DNA from: Holotrichia oblita
Taxonomy: Eukaryota > Arthropoda > Insecta > Coleoptera > Scarabaeidae
Assembly (NCBI GenBank): GCA_023690525.1
Contig: CM043019.1
Location: 28,924,225 to 28,988,224 of the forward strand
Reading direction: 5' to 3'
DNA length: 64,000 nt
Of the stretch, positions 30,940 through 42,782 are shown one piece after another (the stretch's first letter is position 1; every line of letters starts with the position of its first letter). The notes beneath the pieces were generated by a model. It was not told where the DNA came from and made no database searches. It worked only from the letters and a program-made list of their open reading frames with translations. The position numbers and the translations under genes were made by a program.

Positions 30940-33216
30940 TCCTGCATAAAGGAGAAACTTCCTCTTGTTAGACAAGTACGTAGTTGTAGAATAATTAACA
31001 TCATAATGCAATGTCAGGAATAAAAATGATGTTGCTTAAATCATGCTTTTGCAAGTTAAATAAATGTGCGCTACGTTACATACATATGCTATTGTAAAAT
31101 ATAACAGATATTAATTCCTGTTGTAACACACGTCCTGTTGAAATATTCGAATAAATTAATGTGGGTAGGTGTGAAGTGTGCAGATGTATTATTCATCCTT
31201 CAATTATAATACGGAAATTTCCTATTAATGTTTATTTAAAAAATGAATTATCCTTTTCTAGTGCAAAATTTAAAATTTAAAAATAAGGTAGTACCATCAA
31301 TACCGGTTAATTTCTTTCTAATAGTTCAGATAAGAGGCAACAAGGCCCAATTGTTTTTAAGTGAATTGTGGAATTAATGATAAATTAACGTATAGTGTTT
31401 AATTTTATATGGTTTAGTAGTTCTTAATAGTTATCGCTAATTTCCAGCTAATTATAAACTAAATTAAAAATTGGTTATGGTTTTGTTGCAACATTATCAC
31501 GGCATAAATAATGTTGCTAGCAAATGGTAGTTCAAGTGAAGTACCTATCTAGCGAGACGTTGCCACAAATGTCACCGATACCTCTGGGGCTATCAAACTT
31601 TGCTAGATAATTATAATATAGTCTATATGCGTGAACTCATCAATTTGATGCAAACGTTTTCTCTTTTTCCCGAAGCCTTATTAGGCGAGTACAAGTACCG
31701 CAGAGTAATCTTTGAAAGGAATCATGGATTCTGCAATTGAAATAATTCTTGATGATTTATAGTAAGTTTCGACATATTGAGGTAATGTGTTTTATTTAGT
31801 AGTTTGAACTTCAAGTTGTGAAATGTGAAATCATGGCCTCCTAAATATACCAACATTTAATCTGTGGTATCAGGCTCTTATGATCAAACTTGAGAGATTA
31901 AGGAGGGGGAAACTTCTTCAAACAATAAATATTAAAATCGTGTTAGTATCTGGTTTGCAATAGCAATGGTTGTCTCAAACTGGAGGTTACAACCAAAACT
32001 AAAAGCAATTATTATACAATTACATGGCATTTAATGGTATTAGGAAGGAAACCCTATACATTCGGAAGTTGACTCTTATAAAGGTGAAAAGACTATCAAT
32101 CAAGGAGGTACCGCGATTCTGGTCTTGGACGTGATTCGATTAATGCTAGTAAAACAATGAAGCACATGATTGTCAGTCGTTAAATTTGAATTGCGTTCAA
32201 ATATAATGAATGAAATCGGCTTAAAATTTTCGCATTTGGAATTTATCAAAAAATTTCGGCCATGACTGTAATTACAAAATAGAAGAATATTGCTATCAGA
32301 ATTTTTTTATGAAGTACTTGCTTTATGTAGCAAGTTGTCACAACATTTAAAAACATTGTACACGTAAAGGCATAAAGAAATCCGTTATAGGACGTGTCCA
32401 TGTACAGCTTTGTATGTAATTCATTACGAGCCCCAGTAGGGGGCGCAACTTGTCTCCGTCATTATGTATATTATCAATCATAATCATTTTTGCTTTCACG
32501 TTGCATACCAGCGACCTGAATTGTGATGCCTCGCTTAACGCCTATAATTTTTTAGCATCGTAACAGATTGTGACACGATCAAATTTGCATACGTGAAAAC
32601 TGTATAATATGCGACTGGATAACTAATTGCTTTTTAGTGGTTTTTTTAAGGCAATACATTTTTTGATGTAAGTTATCTGCTGCGGGAACAAATACTTGTT
32701 TTATATTCTATTCTGTTCACTTTTGCAGCTACTGTGTATATCATTCTGTTTTCGTCGAGCACTCAACTGAATCAAGATCTCAGATCGCTCTAGTTTCCAA
32801 CTTTTTTACTACAGCAACTAGAAAACAGCTCTACATATATCTGCAATGTAAAATATAATAGTGGTCGTCTTGCTGGTGCAACGACAAACTAGAACCTATT
32901 TGTTATCATGTAACGGAGAGTTTACACGATACCCACTTTCCGGTTTGAAAGATAGCCGCGTTTGCATTGGCATAAATCTGAGGAAAGAGAGTCATTTACT
33001 ACCTATAGTGTTCTTTATGTGAGAGATAGTGCACTAATACAGTTTCCTTTAGCTTACAAGATCAATGCTGATTTATAGGATAATACCGAAAGCTCTAGTA
33101 CGTAATATACCTACATTATATACGTAATTTATCAAAAATTTTCGTGTTATCCATGCTGTTACAGAACTCTTAAGAGAACGGTTTTTTAAATCCAAGTGCG
33201 CTGAACATTAGTTACA
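30940..33216. other. AT-rich DNA, no gene seen
   Basis: A short CCCCAGTAGGGGGCG hairpin lies near 32,430. No coding, RNA or transposon signal otherwise. Confidence 0.35.
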
Positions 33217-33262
33217 TACACTACGGCCCATAAGTTTGAAAACACTCCTTTGAAATTAAAAA
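33217..33262 (+). repeat. solitary Tc1-like terminal repeat
   Basis: TACACTACGGCCCATAAGTT, then TGAAAACACTCC, closely resembles the outer end of Tc1-type TIRs (the GGCCATAAGTTTG motif). No partner end or transposase was seen nearby. Probably a leftover terminus. Confidence 0.45.
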
Positions 33263-33624
33263 AACCTGTTATTTATTTCAAGAAAATTATTTTTCTGTTA
33301 GTAGATAACCTAGATTCTTTATAAAATCTGGACTTCCTATTCTTAAGAGAACGAAATTGTCTATTTCAATAACAGTTTTATAAGTTGTCTTTTATATCGA
33401 TAGGCACACACATAGAAGTAGTTTCTTGGATTAAGTAAATCTTACTTGAATCGAGTAAACGGTAGGTTCGTATATACGCAAGAAAATATCTATTTGTTAC
33501 AAGTAAATTAAATTCTTGGAAATTCAAATATATATATTTTTAAACCAAGTAATTTTTGTTTATCAGAAATATTATATTTTCTTCATTTAAGAATCTCATT
33601 CTTGTTGCAAGTACTTATGTTGTT

Positions 33625-33730
33625 CCGTGCTTCAGGTTATGTCGATGCTTGAGCACGCGATTTTGACACATTTTTAATGACATTCATGTCAAAATCGTGT
33701 GCTCATGCATCGGCACAGCCTGAAGCACGG
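33625..33730. repeat. 106-bp near-perfect hairpin
   Basis: Arms at 33,625-33,668 (CCGTGCTTCAGGTTATGTCG ... GATTTTGACA) and 33,687-33,730 (TGTCAAAATCGTGTGCTCAT ... GCCTGAAGCACGG) pair over 44 bp with a few mismatches around an 18-nt loop. It could be a tiny palindromic MITE or a miRNA-like precursor. Confidence 0.9.
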
Positions 33731-34890
33731 ACTATAAATATGACCCTAAATTATTTAAGACAAGACACTTACTTATTGTATTCAATATACTAATTACACA
33801 TACGATATGTTGTATATACATACATATTATATAATATACATGTACACTTAAGTTAACCTAGTAATGATATAGTATTTGCTACATATTTCACAATAGAAAT
33901 ATAAATTATTTATTAGGTTAACTAGAAGAGAATTTACTTTTTCAAAATTTTATCTTTTTTCAGTTATATTTTAATTACATAATATGGAAGCCTCTTGAAG
34001 CACAAAAAGAAATCGAATTTAACACTATGCCAATTAGAGTTTGAATTTTTAAATCATAAAAACACCTTTAGAAACACTATTTTATAAAATGAATTACATA
34101 TAAATACAACATTTTATTTAGTTCCAACATGCTTAGATAACATAACGACACCTTTGCCTAATTAACTAAAAATATATTTCTAGATATTAGTTGAAATATT
34201 AAGCACATTAACACTTGCAGAAGAGATCTTTTATAAACAATATACTATATCTTAAGAGTACTTAAACAGATTAAAATGAGAATCTAACCTAAAATTAACC
34301 AGTAGTATCAATAGTTGCGTATAATTCAACAAACCACTGTTTGATACAACTTCTACCAAGATAATAAAATTCGCGGTGTGTATTACCACTTATTAAAGAG
34401 GAACCAATGTTTGACACATTCACGTAACTTTCGCACAGCAAAACAATAATTGAAGGTTGGCCACTTGGCGTTTACTGATATTCGCAACACTACATCCCCC
34501 ACTTCAAATGAGGTCTTCATTCTAGAAAATATTTACTTGATTATAATAGATTTTTAAGAAAATCATTTATTTTAGTCAAGTAAACATAATTTTTTGATTT
34601 TAATATATTTTCTATTGGCAAGAAAATATTTATTTGTTTCAAATAAATATATTCAAAGAAGTCTACATCTTTGGCCCAAGAATACGTTTTTATGTGTGCA
34701 GTAGAATCATACAAATATTAGAGAGATTTCTTAGAATACTGGTATCTTAGACGTAACTGTCTATTCTCGAAATAATTATTTCGACATTTAAAAACTCAAT
34801 TATATGTGCTATAATTGTAATAATAATATTTTAGTTTAGTTCTGTCGTTTGAGACAGGCCTCCTTATTAGTACCTATGCATTTATCGCGA
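33731..34890. other. AT-rich DNA with scattered AAGAAAATATTTATTTG-type repeats
   Basis: Short related strings (for example CAAGAAAATATTTATTTGTT near 34,620 and CAAGAAAATATCTATTTGTT near 33,480) suggest an old inverted-repeat element, but its boundaries are not clear. No gene. Confidence 0.35.
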
Positions 34891-35600
34891 AAATGCCTAA
34901 AAAGAAACAAGTAAGTAAGAGTAGAAAATCGAATTCAAATTGGTATCATAAACGAGGAGATTCGACAAGAAATGTTGTAAACGCAATTGATGTATAAATA
35001 AAGGGAGTACTATAAAACGATATAGATACGGGAAAAAAAACGAAAACGGATAACGGCGATTAACGGCGGCAGAAGTTTGATCAGAATGCAATACGGATCA
35101 GCAATCTACAGTATCAATAACGACAATCAAACGACGTCAGAGGCGAGAGCAGCCAATCTTAAACTGTCTAAAACGATCACAGTGGCGTCGAGCTCATAAA
35201 GATTGGATACTTGAAGATTAGGTGAAACTTTTATGGGCAGACGGGTCGAAGTATGAACTAGGTACTCGAGTCCAAGTGTCAAATATTTGTGCGAAAATGC
35301 GTCCCGGAAATATTGATACCACAATGTGTACTGACCACTGTGAAATGTAGGTGAGGGGTGGGGTGCTTTCTAATGGTCGAGGATTGTTTTGTAATGAGTG
35401 GCGTTGGTGACTTAGCAAGAGTCCACACATCTTGAAAAAGAGAACTACAAGAACATCGTCTAAAAGAACACAATTCAATCCGGACTAAGATTGGTCGGAA
35501 GGGGATTTGGGATAACGATCCAAAAGATAGTTTGAAGTTATATCGAGGGCATTTACAAAAATTTGAGCTGTTTCGCCATGTTTCAAACAAAAATGTATTT
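34891..35600 (+). pseudogene. Tc1-like transposase, heavily decayed
   Basis: It starts MPKKKQVSKSRKSNSNWYHK, like the MPK.K.LS opening of Tc1 (DD34E) transposases. SQWRRAHKDWILED*VKLL then WADGSKYELGTRVQV match the segment holding the first catalytic Asp, although the Glu of the DES motif reads Gly. Then RPGNIDTTMCTDHCEM and a GGVLSNGRG block follow. The second and third catalytic residues are not identifiable. Many stops and frameshifts. Confidence 0.65.
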
Positions 35601-36946
35601 TTGAAATTAAACTTCTATGCAATACGATCGTTGAGTGTGTACGGACTGGTTGCAGCATCTGTGTAGCAGGATCTCCTTAGAAACAGGCCTAATTATCCAT
35701 TTGATGTTATTATACGTCTTAACTGCATTTATTTGTTCCACACATTCTACTCTACTATCTTCCGTGTTGGTCTATGAATTTACGATACTACACTTCTCTG
35801 AACAGAAAGATATTTTATTGCTTTGGAAATCCCCGCTTTATCATTGTTGAAAAAGCTTTGGTCAAACAAATTTATGAATGTAAAACTAGCTGACTATTAA
35901 CCTAATCAATATTTCTCTCTTCCACCATCTTTTTAGTTCTATTATTTTGGATATATCATAAAATCATCAGCCACAGTATTACCGCATATTCTTTTTTATA
36001 TCTCTATTCAGTAAAAACAATAAATTTTTATTTTCATCCTATACTTTGGCCTCAACTCGTATATTGCCATATTATACACAATTTATACCCATGTAGCCTA
36101 CAAAATCTATCTTGTGATAAAGGAATACTTGGCAGGGTTACCATTTTAAATATTTGATACATTTCGAACATTTACTCTGTGTTGGATCGATGCAATCCAC
36201 ATCGATAAACCATGCCTCCCATCTCTTAAAAATGAAGTTTTATTAGGGTTGAATATTTATACCCTATTCGGATAAATGACTGTGGCAGTTTATTACACTC
36301 GAGAACTACTATGCGGAAATTTATAACTCGTGCACTCATTTCGTAAATTTTCCGGGTAATTTCAGTATGTCAACGGTTAATTTCAGGAATTTGCATATAC
36401 TGACATTAAATACAATATATTTTTAGATTACTTTATCAGCTACGCTTAAGTGCAGCAAAATTATCTTACAACATGCCATAAATGCCGAACCGTAAGGCAT
36501 TTTAAATTATAGAAGAGAAGTTTTGCTAATGACCTATCTGAAGGCTGATAGAATGTATTTCAAGCGAACGACAAAAATAAAGTTGGCAAAAATATGCAAT
36601 GTCAAAATAAAATTGCTCAGTGGTTGTAGCACATACCTACATAGACGTTTTAGATAGATATATACCTACATCCGCCATTATGAAGTAGCTACATAACAGA
36701 ATGCTTAAAAATTAAATGTAAACACAATTAACAAATTAAACAGTAAATTATCGCCTTGATTTTAATTTGCTTTAGATTTTGATGTGACAGAATGCTTTTA
36801 CTGTTGTTTGTATCAATTTTTTTGATCGAGAAGGATTGCTAGTTACAATTTTTTGTGCTGGCAGACATAATGTTTTACTTACTTTGAGAAGTTCGTGATA
36901 AACAATAACTAAGAAAACGTCGAGAAATACTAGAATATAAAAACCA
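35601..36946. other. AT-rich DNA, no gene seen
   Basis: Nothing recognised. Confidence 0.35.
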
Positions 36947-37294
36947 AAAAAATGTCTATAATAGGCGCTCATGGTATATTGTTGGAATGACAATTCACAA
37001 AATGTGCGAACTAGATCAGTATCTACTGCACCGGTTTATGTTGTGTAGTGCTTTGCAGAATGCTACTTCCCACTCTGCCCACTAGAAGGCATTGGGTTGG
37101 AATTAATCCGTTGTCGGAGTTAAAGTTGTGATGTGAAGGGTGATGAAATTAGATCTTGCATTCGTAGTTGCGCTGACGGGACCTAGAAGGTTGAAACCAC
37201 GTGCTCCGCTTCTAATGTTTGATCTATTTTCATTGCATTCACTCGCAAGGTGAATTCCAACAATATACCATGAGCGCCTATTATAGACATTTTT
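36947..37294. mobile_element. 348-bp element with 41-bp inverted arms
   Basis: The left arm AAAATGTCTATAATAGGCGC then TCATGGTATATTGTTGGAAT has an exact inverted partner at 37,254-37,294. The interior is unrelated, less AT-rich and non-coding. Arms end differently outside the match. Superfamily unknown. Confidence 0.75.
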
Positions 37295-37543
37295 ATTTGA
37301 TTTTTAATAACTAGTTTAAGAACAGAAACAGAAAGTTTAAATAAATTGGAATTTTGAAAGGTATTTCTGCGTTTTTGGGGACTACATTGTCTCTAATTTT
37401 GAGCAGAAAAAAATATTAAACAGTAGATTAAAGCAAACTTTTTTAGTTCAGCCTTCAGTTCATTTTTTGAAATATTAATGTGCCATCACTCATAGGCTCA
37501 GAAACTAATTGAGAAAACCAAAGCTTGTGAACTATGCTTCTTA

Positions 37544-37749
37544 GGGTGGGTTTATCAATGTGAGGATGAAAGTGTTAGGTAAGTAACTGACAGATATTGC
37601 TAACTGGCAGATAAAATTTAGCAACTACAATGCTTTGTCTTGCAGATAACTTCTATTTAACACTCAATAAACGTTTCATTGTAATTATCTTACGAACAAA
37701 ATTTTATCTGCAAGTTAATTTATTTATCCTCACATTGATAAACCCACCC
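37544..37749. mobile_element. 206-bp Harbinger-type MITE
   Basis: Ends GGGTGGGTTTATCAATGTGA and its complement (ATTGATAAACCCACCC), flanked by TTA on the left and ATA on the right (3-bp sites like PIF/Harbinger). Internal blocks (AAGTAACTGACAGATATTGC, GATAATTACAATGAAACG in complement) also occur inside the transposase-carrying element at 52,901-53,811, marking it as a deletion derivative of that family. Confidence 0.85.
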
Positions 37750-39298
37750 ATAGACGGGTAAAATTTTAGGGTAACCACAAACAAGGAAAATCTGGAACAA
37801 TTGTGAAATGTTCGATTTAGGGAATGGTGGAGGATAGGGTGGGGAAGTTCAGAATTTCGATTGGAAATTTTGAAACAATACTTAGAACGAGTAAATCAAC
37901 CTCGGACAACTTTTTAAAATTCCGAAGGAGTAAATAGTTTTATGACAGAAGAAACTAATAATTTCCAACCTGTACCACTCACAAATAAGGAAGATGGACG
38001 AAGCTTTTTTTTTCAAAAGTAATTTAATTTTATGGAAAGCTATTTACGGGCTCATCAAAATCATGGAATATATGTCGGGTAACGTGCACTTTACTTGATA
38101 ACGTGCGAGAGCACTACCATTGCTTAATAAATCTCTTGATTTCTGGACTTCACAAAGCTTAAATAAGGTTATATGAGGTTAGTAAAACGGTACGAATTCT
38201 ACATGATACTTTTCAAAAAGTCTTTAGTTTTTCAATGAAACTTAACAGACAGTTTTTTTAGAAACGATGGACGTAAACAAAGAACCAGTTTGTAGTTTGA
38301 TTAATCAAAAAACAACAAACAAATAGGAATGATTTTTTTAACTTGCTGTAAAATGGACTGATGAAAATACAAACTTGAAAACTCATTAACTTGAAGGATT
38401 ATAGCTTTCTCCAAATTGAATCCTATTTTTTTGTATTTGCCTGTGATTAGATCGTCAGTAACTTTGTACGAAAGTTGGGAGAGTATAATAGAATATTGTT
38501 CGAGAGAAAATTGCCGTCTATCCACGAGCTCCTTATATTCTAAACCGTACTGAAATAGAGGTAATTAAATTTATACCTTGTTGGTTTTGAATGGCTTCAT
38601 TAGGATCCGATTTCTGAGAATAATGAGTGTGAAAAATTGTAATTAAGGGTTTCTTTAGAAAGAAAATTACTGCTCCGAATATTTTTTTGGCTTTTTTCTT
38701 TGCAAAATAAATCTTAATTTGATTTTTTCTAAATTTTGGTGCTTATACAAATTTTGCGTGTCGAAGAAATAAACGAAATTTTTATGGCAGAAATGTAGAA
38801 ACAAATGTTGTTATTCCGACAAAACTTAAGAAATAGTGTAATTAATTCTACTTAATATATTGCAAGCATATTCTGGCTGGTTCGCAGTTATAGATAACTG
38901 GAAAATGGGGTTATTGTAAGTTTACTTTATTCACTTATCGCTGGTGGGTGTTTTAAATGGTTTACATCAGTATATTATGTGGTTAATTATAAACAAGAAT
39001 CAACAGCAGCATTATTATTTATATTTCGATGTAAGTAACTAATGGGTGGTAATAATTACGGAGTTGGAACTGTTCTATAAACATTGTTCTCCAAGAATTG
39101 TATGTCTGCCTTGGGTTACGTTCATTTTAATTTGCTTCGCTTAATTTGATTTTATATTATTATATGAACATCTTCATATAATAACAATACATTTCTCATA
39201 TATATACTTCATTATTAAATAATGGATGTAATTTTTCGAATTTTACTTATATTTTTATCTTTTAATTCCTGAATTATTTCCACTTTTAGGTCAATAAA
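37750..39298. other. AT-rich DNA, no gene seen
   Basis: Nothing recognised beyond short frames. Confidence 0.35.
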
Positions 39299-39629
39299 AC
39301 AACAAATAATTAAATACCAATTTATTCCACAGCTTGAGCTTAGAGCTTGACAAAAATAGATTGATATACGAATAATTCAAATCATTTCAATTTTTAAAGT
39401 TGTATTAAATTAATTGCAATTTCATTACTACTTGAGAATATAATTAAAATTCGATATATCAAAGAATTCTTTGTTTTTTAGATAATTTTGTTGATAGGCA
39501 TGGCAATTTATATTTATATTATTAGTTAATTTGACACATATTAAATGTCAATTTCTTCCACTGAAGAAGTTTTTTAACGAAAACGTATTATATGTTCTGG
39601 AATAAATTGGTATTTAATTATTTGTTGTT
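39299..39629. mobile_element. 331-bp inverted-repeat element with hammerhead-like core
   Basis: The left end AACAACAAATAATTAAATAC, then CAATTTATTCCA, has an inverted partner at 39,597-39,629. Inside the right half lies CTGAAGAAG...GAAAACGTA (see 39,561). A diverged, core-less relative occurs at 16,979-17,396. No coding frame. The CTGAAGAAG-stem-CGAAA arrangement links it to Penelope-type tails. Confidence 0.65.
39561..39587 (+). ncRNA. hammerhead-ribozyme-like core
   Basis: CTGAAGA (CUGANGA), a short possible stem II (GTT/AAC), GAAA and a GUA triplet occur in the canonical order. Flanking ACATAT (near 39,536) and ATATGT (near 39,590) could form stem I. This is a motif-level call; folding was not computed. 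Confidence 0.4.
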
Positions 39630-39799
39630 TTATTGACCTAAAAGTGGAAATAATTCAGGAATTAAAAGATAAGTACATAAAGGTAAGAAAAAATATATAT
39701 TAATTACATTTTTATGTAAAATATTAATAAAATTTTAGCTAGTAAGTCTCACAGGAAAAATTAAAATTCCTGTAACAAAAAAGCAACTGAATTCAATAA

Positions 39800-40010
39800 G
39801 AGCGCAAGATTTGAATTGCCCGCCATATTTGACAGTCACAATAACACGTGATTATGACCTGACAAATCGAAAATCTAAAAATGGGAGCGAGAGTGTAGCC
39901 GAAAGTTCAGAGATGTCGATTCGTCAACGTTCACAGAAATTGGACATTACAACAGCCACTCTTCAACGTATTATCACTAAACAGAAAAACGTTAACATTT
40001 GTATGTTTGA
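39800..40010 (+). pseudogene. transposase HTH fragment, DD41D type
   Basis: SVAESSEMSIRQRSQKLDIT then TATLQRIITKQK resembles the second HTH of DUF4817/DDE_3 mariner-like transposases (family pattern ..SIR..A..L.IS..TV.RIL...). No catalytic domain follows. Only this domain is left. Confidence 0.5.
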
Positions 40011-40079
40011 CAGGAATGGCAGTTACTTTTTAAATTTCATCTTCTAATTATTCGTAGCAAATGCCAGAAAATTGCATTT

Positions 40080-40365
40080 ATGAAAAATTTGTTCAAAATT
40101 ACAGAGAAATTACGGTCCTACTTTTCGTAATAATGGAGATATCGCGAAAAATCAACATTTACTAGCCGAGTATTTTTCGAATTTTTAAACTTCGACGGGT
40201 GTTCCAGGTTGATCTGATTGTCCGAAGCATTGTTCCGAAGAAATTATGGTCCTATCTCGCATAATGGTGGAGATATTAAAAAAAATCTAGGTTTTTAGAG
40301 CCCGTCATTTTTCGAGGCTTCGAATTCTGGCCGTTGTTACAGGTTGTTCTGGTTGTTGTGAATAT
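40080..40365. repeat. two diverged copies of a roughly 130-bp unit
   Basis: GAGAAATTACGGTCCTACTT ... AATAATGGAGATAT ... TTTTTCGAATTTTTAAACTTC ... GTTCCAGGTTGATCTG recurs as GAAGAAATTATGGTCCTATC ... ATAATGGTGGAGATAT ... TTTTTCGAGGCTTCGAATTC ... GTTACAGGTTGTTCTG. An old tandem duplication. Confidence 0.6.
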
Positions 40366-40430
40366 TTTTTCATTTTTACTTTGTCATTAAATCTGTGTAA
40401 AATTCATATATTGTCTGCATACTAAATATT

Positions 40431-41588
40431 TTTTTTTTTACATCGGACCTGGATGTCATTGGCTGATAATGTAGGACTCGCCATTCTGGCATACCTACTT
40501 ACTAAAAACTCCCCTACTGATTAATTCCCATGCTCTTGGAACTGCTGTTGGCATAACTTCGTGAGCATAGATGTCTGTAGCTTCTATCTAGTCTCAATCT
40601 ACCTATTTTCTTTTCCCACGGTTTTCTCTTGCTACCATTACGTATCTGATATAGTTAGTGAAAGCTTTCCAATTAACTTTACTTTTCAGCATAGTTTCTA
40701 CAATGTTGTGTTTATTTATTTCTCGCTGTACTTGTTTTGCTAAGGTGTTTCTTATTGCAACCCATCTTGCGCATTCAAAAACAACATTTTCAGGCGTTTC
40801 CTTCATTGCACAATCTTGACATAGATCGTCTTCTACCAATTTGAACTTACTCAAGTAGGTTAGGAAGTTTCCATGTCCTGAAAGAAATATCGTGACGTAA
40901 AAATCCACTCTTCTAAAACGACTTGCTACCCAAGGTTTTATGTGTCTAATTAATGTTTTTGTCCAGTTAGCTGTCGAGTCTAGACTCTCCCACTTCCGTT
41001 GCCACCTCCCAATTTTTGTGAGCTGAGGGATTATTACTTTTGAAGATTAACAATCTTCTATGTTCTTCTGCCAAAAGGAAAATCGGTGGACACCAGCTAT
41101 CACTTGTGCCGTTTTAGCAGACACCCTTCTATATCCGCTTATTACTCTTAACGGGGATCTTCTTTGTACCTTTTCCAAAGAGTCTCTATGTTTTTTGCTA
41201 TCCAGCGCAGATGTCTAGGCTGCTTGCGTAAAGGATCTGGGATTGTATAACTCCATATAGTATCTGTGTCTTTGTACTGCTAGACCCTCCCAGATTTGAC
41301 AGAATCTTGAGGATAACCGTCTGAGTCCTCACTGTTTTTTTTCCACAACCCGTTTTACATGCGCTCCGACAGTCAAGTTTCTATCTAGTGTCACCCCAAG
41401 GTATCTCATTTCCATCTTTGGGACAATTTGTTTCTCGAGCACCTGAAATTCGATTTTTGCACACTTTGAGAACCCTTTCAGAATAATGGCCTCGGTCTTC
41501 TCGGAGGTTAGTTCAAGGTCGTTTTTTCCCATCCAGTCTATAACTTTTTCTAGTGCCTCATTCCCTTTAAACATAAGATCTCTTATCT
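40431..41588 (-). mobile_element. 5'-truncated R1-like LINE with 11-bp target duplication
   Basis: TACTAAATATT occurs at both edges (40,420-40,430 and 41,589-41,599). On the minus strand the insert ends in an A-run (poly-T at 40,431-40,440 on the plus strand). A 3' A-tail plus matching flanks is the mark of target-primed reverse transcription. The body is 1,158 bp, so most of the 5' end is missing. Confidence 0.85.
40603..41574 (-). pseudogene. R1-like reverse transcriptase C-terminal part
   Basis: ALEKVIDWMGKNDLELTSEK, TEAIILKGFSK, EMRYLGVTLDRNLTVGAHV match the thumb region following the RT core in R1-clade LINEs. The C-terminus FLSGHGNFLTYLSKFKLVED, CQDCAMKETPENVVFEC is the CCHC-like motif (C-x2-C, then H replaced by N). 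Frameshifts near 41,330 and 41,000 break the frame. The RT catalytic YADD and the endonuclease lie 5' of the truncation and are absent. Confidence 0.85.
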
Positions 41589-41599
41589 TACTAAATATT

Positions 41600-42102
41600 G
41601 CTTTATGGTTTACTAATTACATGCGTCATTGCATGATGACTTTAAATCTTTAAATGTAACAAATCTCATAATATTGCATTTGCGAGGAATTTGCATAAAA
41701 ACCATCAGTCGAAAGGGTAACGTGTATAGTATTTTTAAAAAGCTTATGAAGGTTTTTTTAACATATGAAAATAATATAAGGTGTTTCATAAAGAAAAATT
41801 AAGTCCGAAATGGATTGACAAAACTCGATCACCCTGTATAATGGCGAATAATTTCAAGTTGAGTGTAGGCCATTATTTTACTCAACAATTTAGGACATTT
41901 AGTGAAGCACTCCGTTTTTTAATATTCACTTCGGGTTCTTATAACAAAAGGACGAGAGTTTGGAGCGTTTTCCAACTTGAATCGCTTTTCTGTCTGTAAC
42001 TATGGGTCTTAGACCCAACTAATGTTATATCAAATTATTTATAGTAATTAGCAGAATCCATGGTAATATTTTAATACCGGTAACATTTTATGCGGGGTAT
42101 TG
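41600..42102. other. no gene seen; ends in SINE-like sequence
   Basis: A mariner-type terminus-like string ATCACCCTGTATA lies at 41,828. Nothing coding. Confidence 0.35.
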
Positions 42103-42190
42103 AAATCCAATCGATTTACCATTCACTATTGGTAGCAAAGCGGCATTATAAAAGGCGGTTTAATGCTGTCACAAAGCCATTTCACCATAC
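42103..42190 (+). repeat. SINE A internal fragment
   Basis: ATTTACCATTCACTATTGGT, GCGGCATTATAAAAGGCGGT and TAATGCTGTCACAAAGCCAT follow the body of the SINE at 7,250-7,350 with substitutions and a short deletion. The tRNA head and the tail are missing. Confidence 0.75.
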
Positions 42191-42782
42191 AGAAAAAAAA
42201 TACTTTGATGGAAAGCATTGGCTGCTGAGAGTTATAAATTTACTAGGGATGCAGCCAACAAATTCAACAACTCAACAGAAATTACATTTATTGTTGCTCG
42301 AGCTTTCGAACAAATTCGAGTTATAATATAATTCTACGAAGCAGCTAGCAACATAAAATACCCTGAAGAAACCAGCACATTGTAAAATTCACAGAAATTC
42401 ATTAGGAACACCTTTGTAACCCAACTACCAATTTATAATTTTGTATTAAATATCATATACACCTAATTCTAAGAATCAGTACAAATTACTGTTAGAAGTT
42501 TGACACTACGTTCTAGGAAATTCTTAATTCCGAGTCGAAGTAATCTTCGTGTTCTACCGGTAAGCGCCTCATAGTAGGCAAAATTCTTAGAAACTGCATT
42601 GAAGATAAAATTAAATAAAGTTTATGGCATTAAGATCATAGTTATCGCAATGTGAAAAATATAAAAATATTTTTAAAATCTATTTGAATTTTTCTCGCGT
42701 TGATTGATTTAAAAAAACTTGCATACGTTGAACCTGTACAGTTTCTTGTAGTTCTTATTAGCTTATTTAAACTTATCTAAAA
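42191..42782. other. no gene seen
   Basis: AT-rich, no motif recognised. Confidence 0.35.

Noticed and set aside
33475..34680. Scattered AAGAAAATATTTATTTG repeats
   Set aside because: AT-rich similarity only; no consistent arms or target duplication could be defined.
35218..35590. Overlapping minus-strand frames of 86 and 103 codons
   Set aside because: Shadows of the plus-strand Tc1 remnant.
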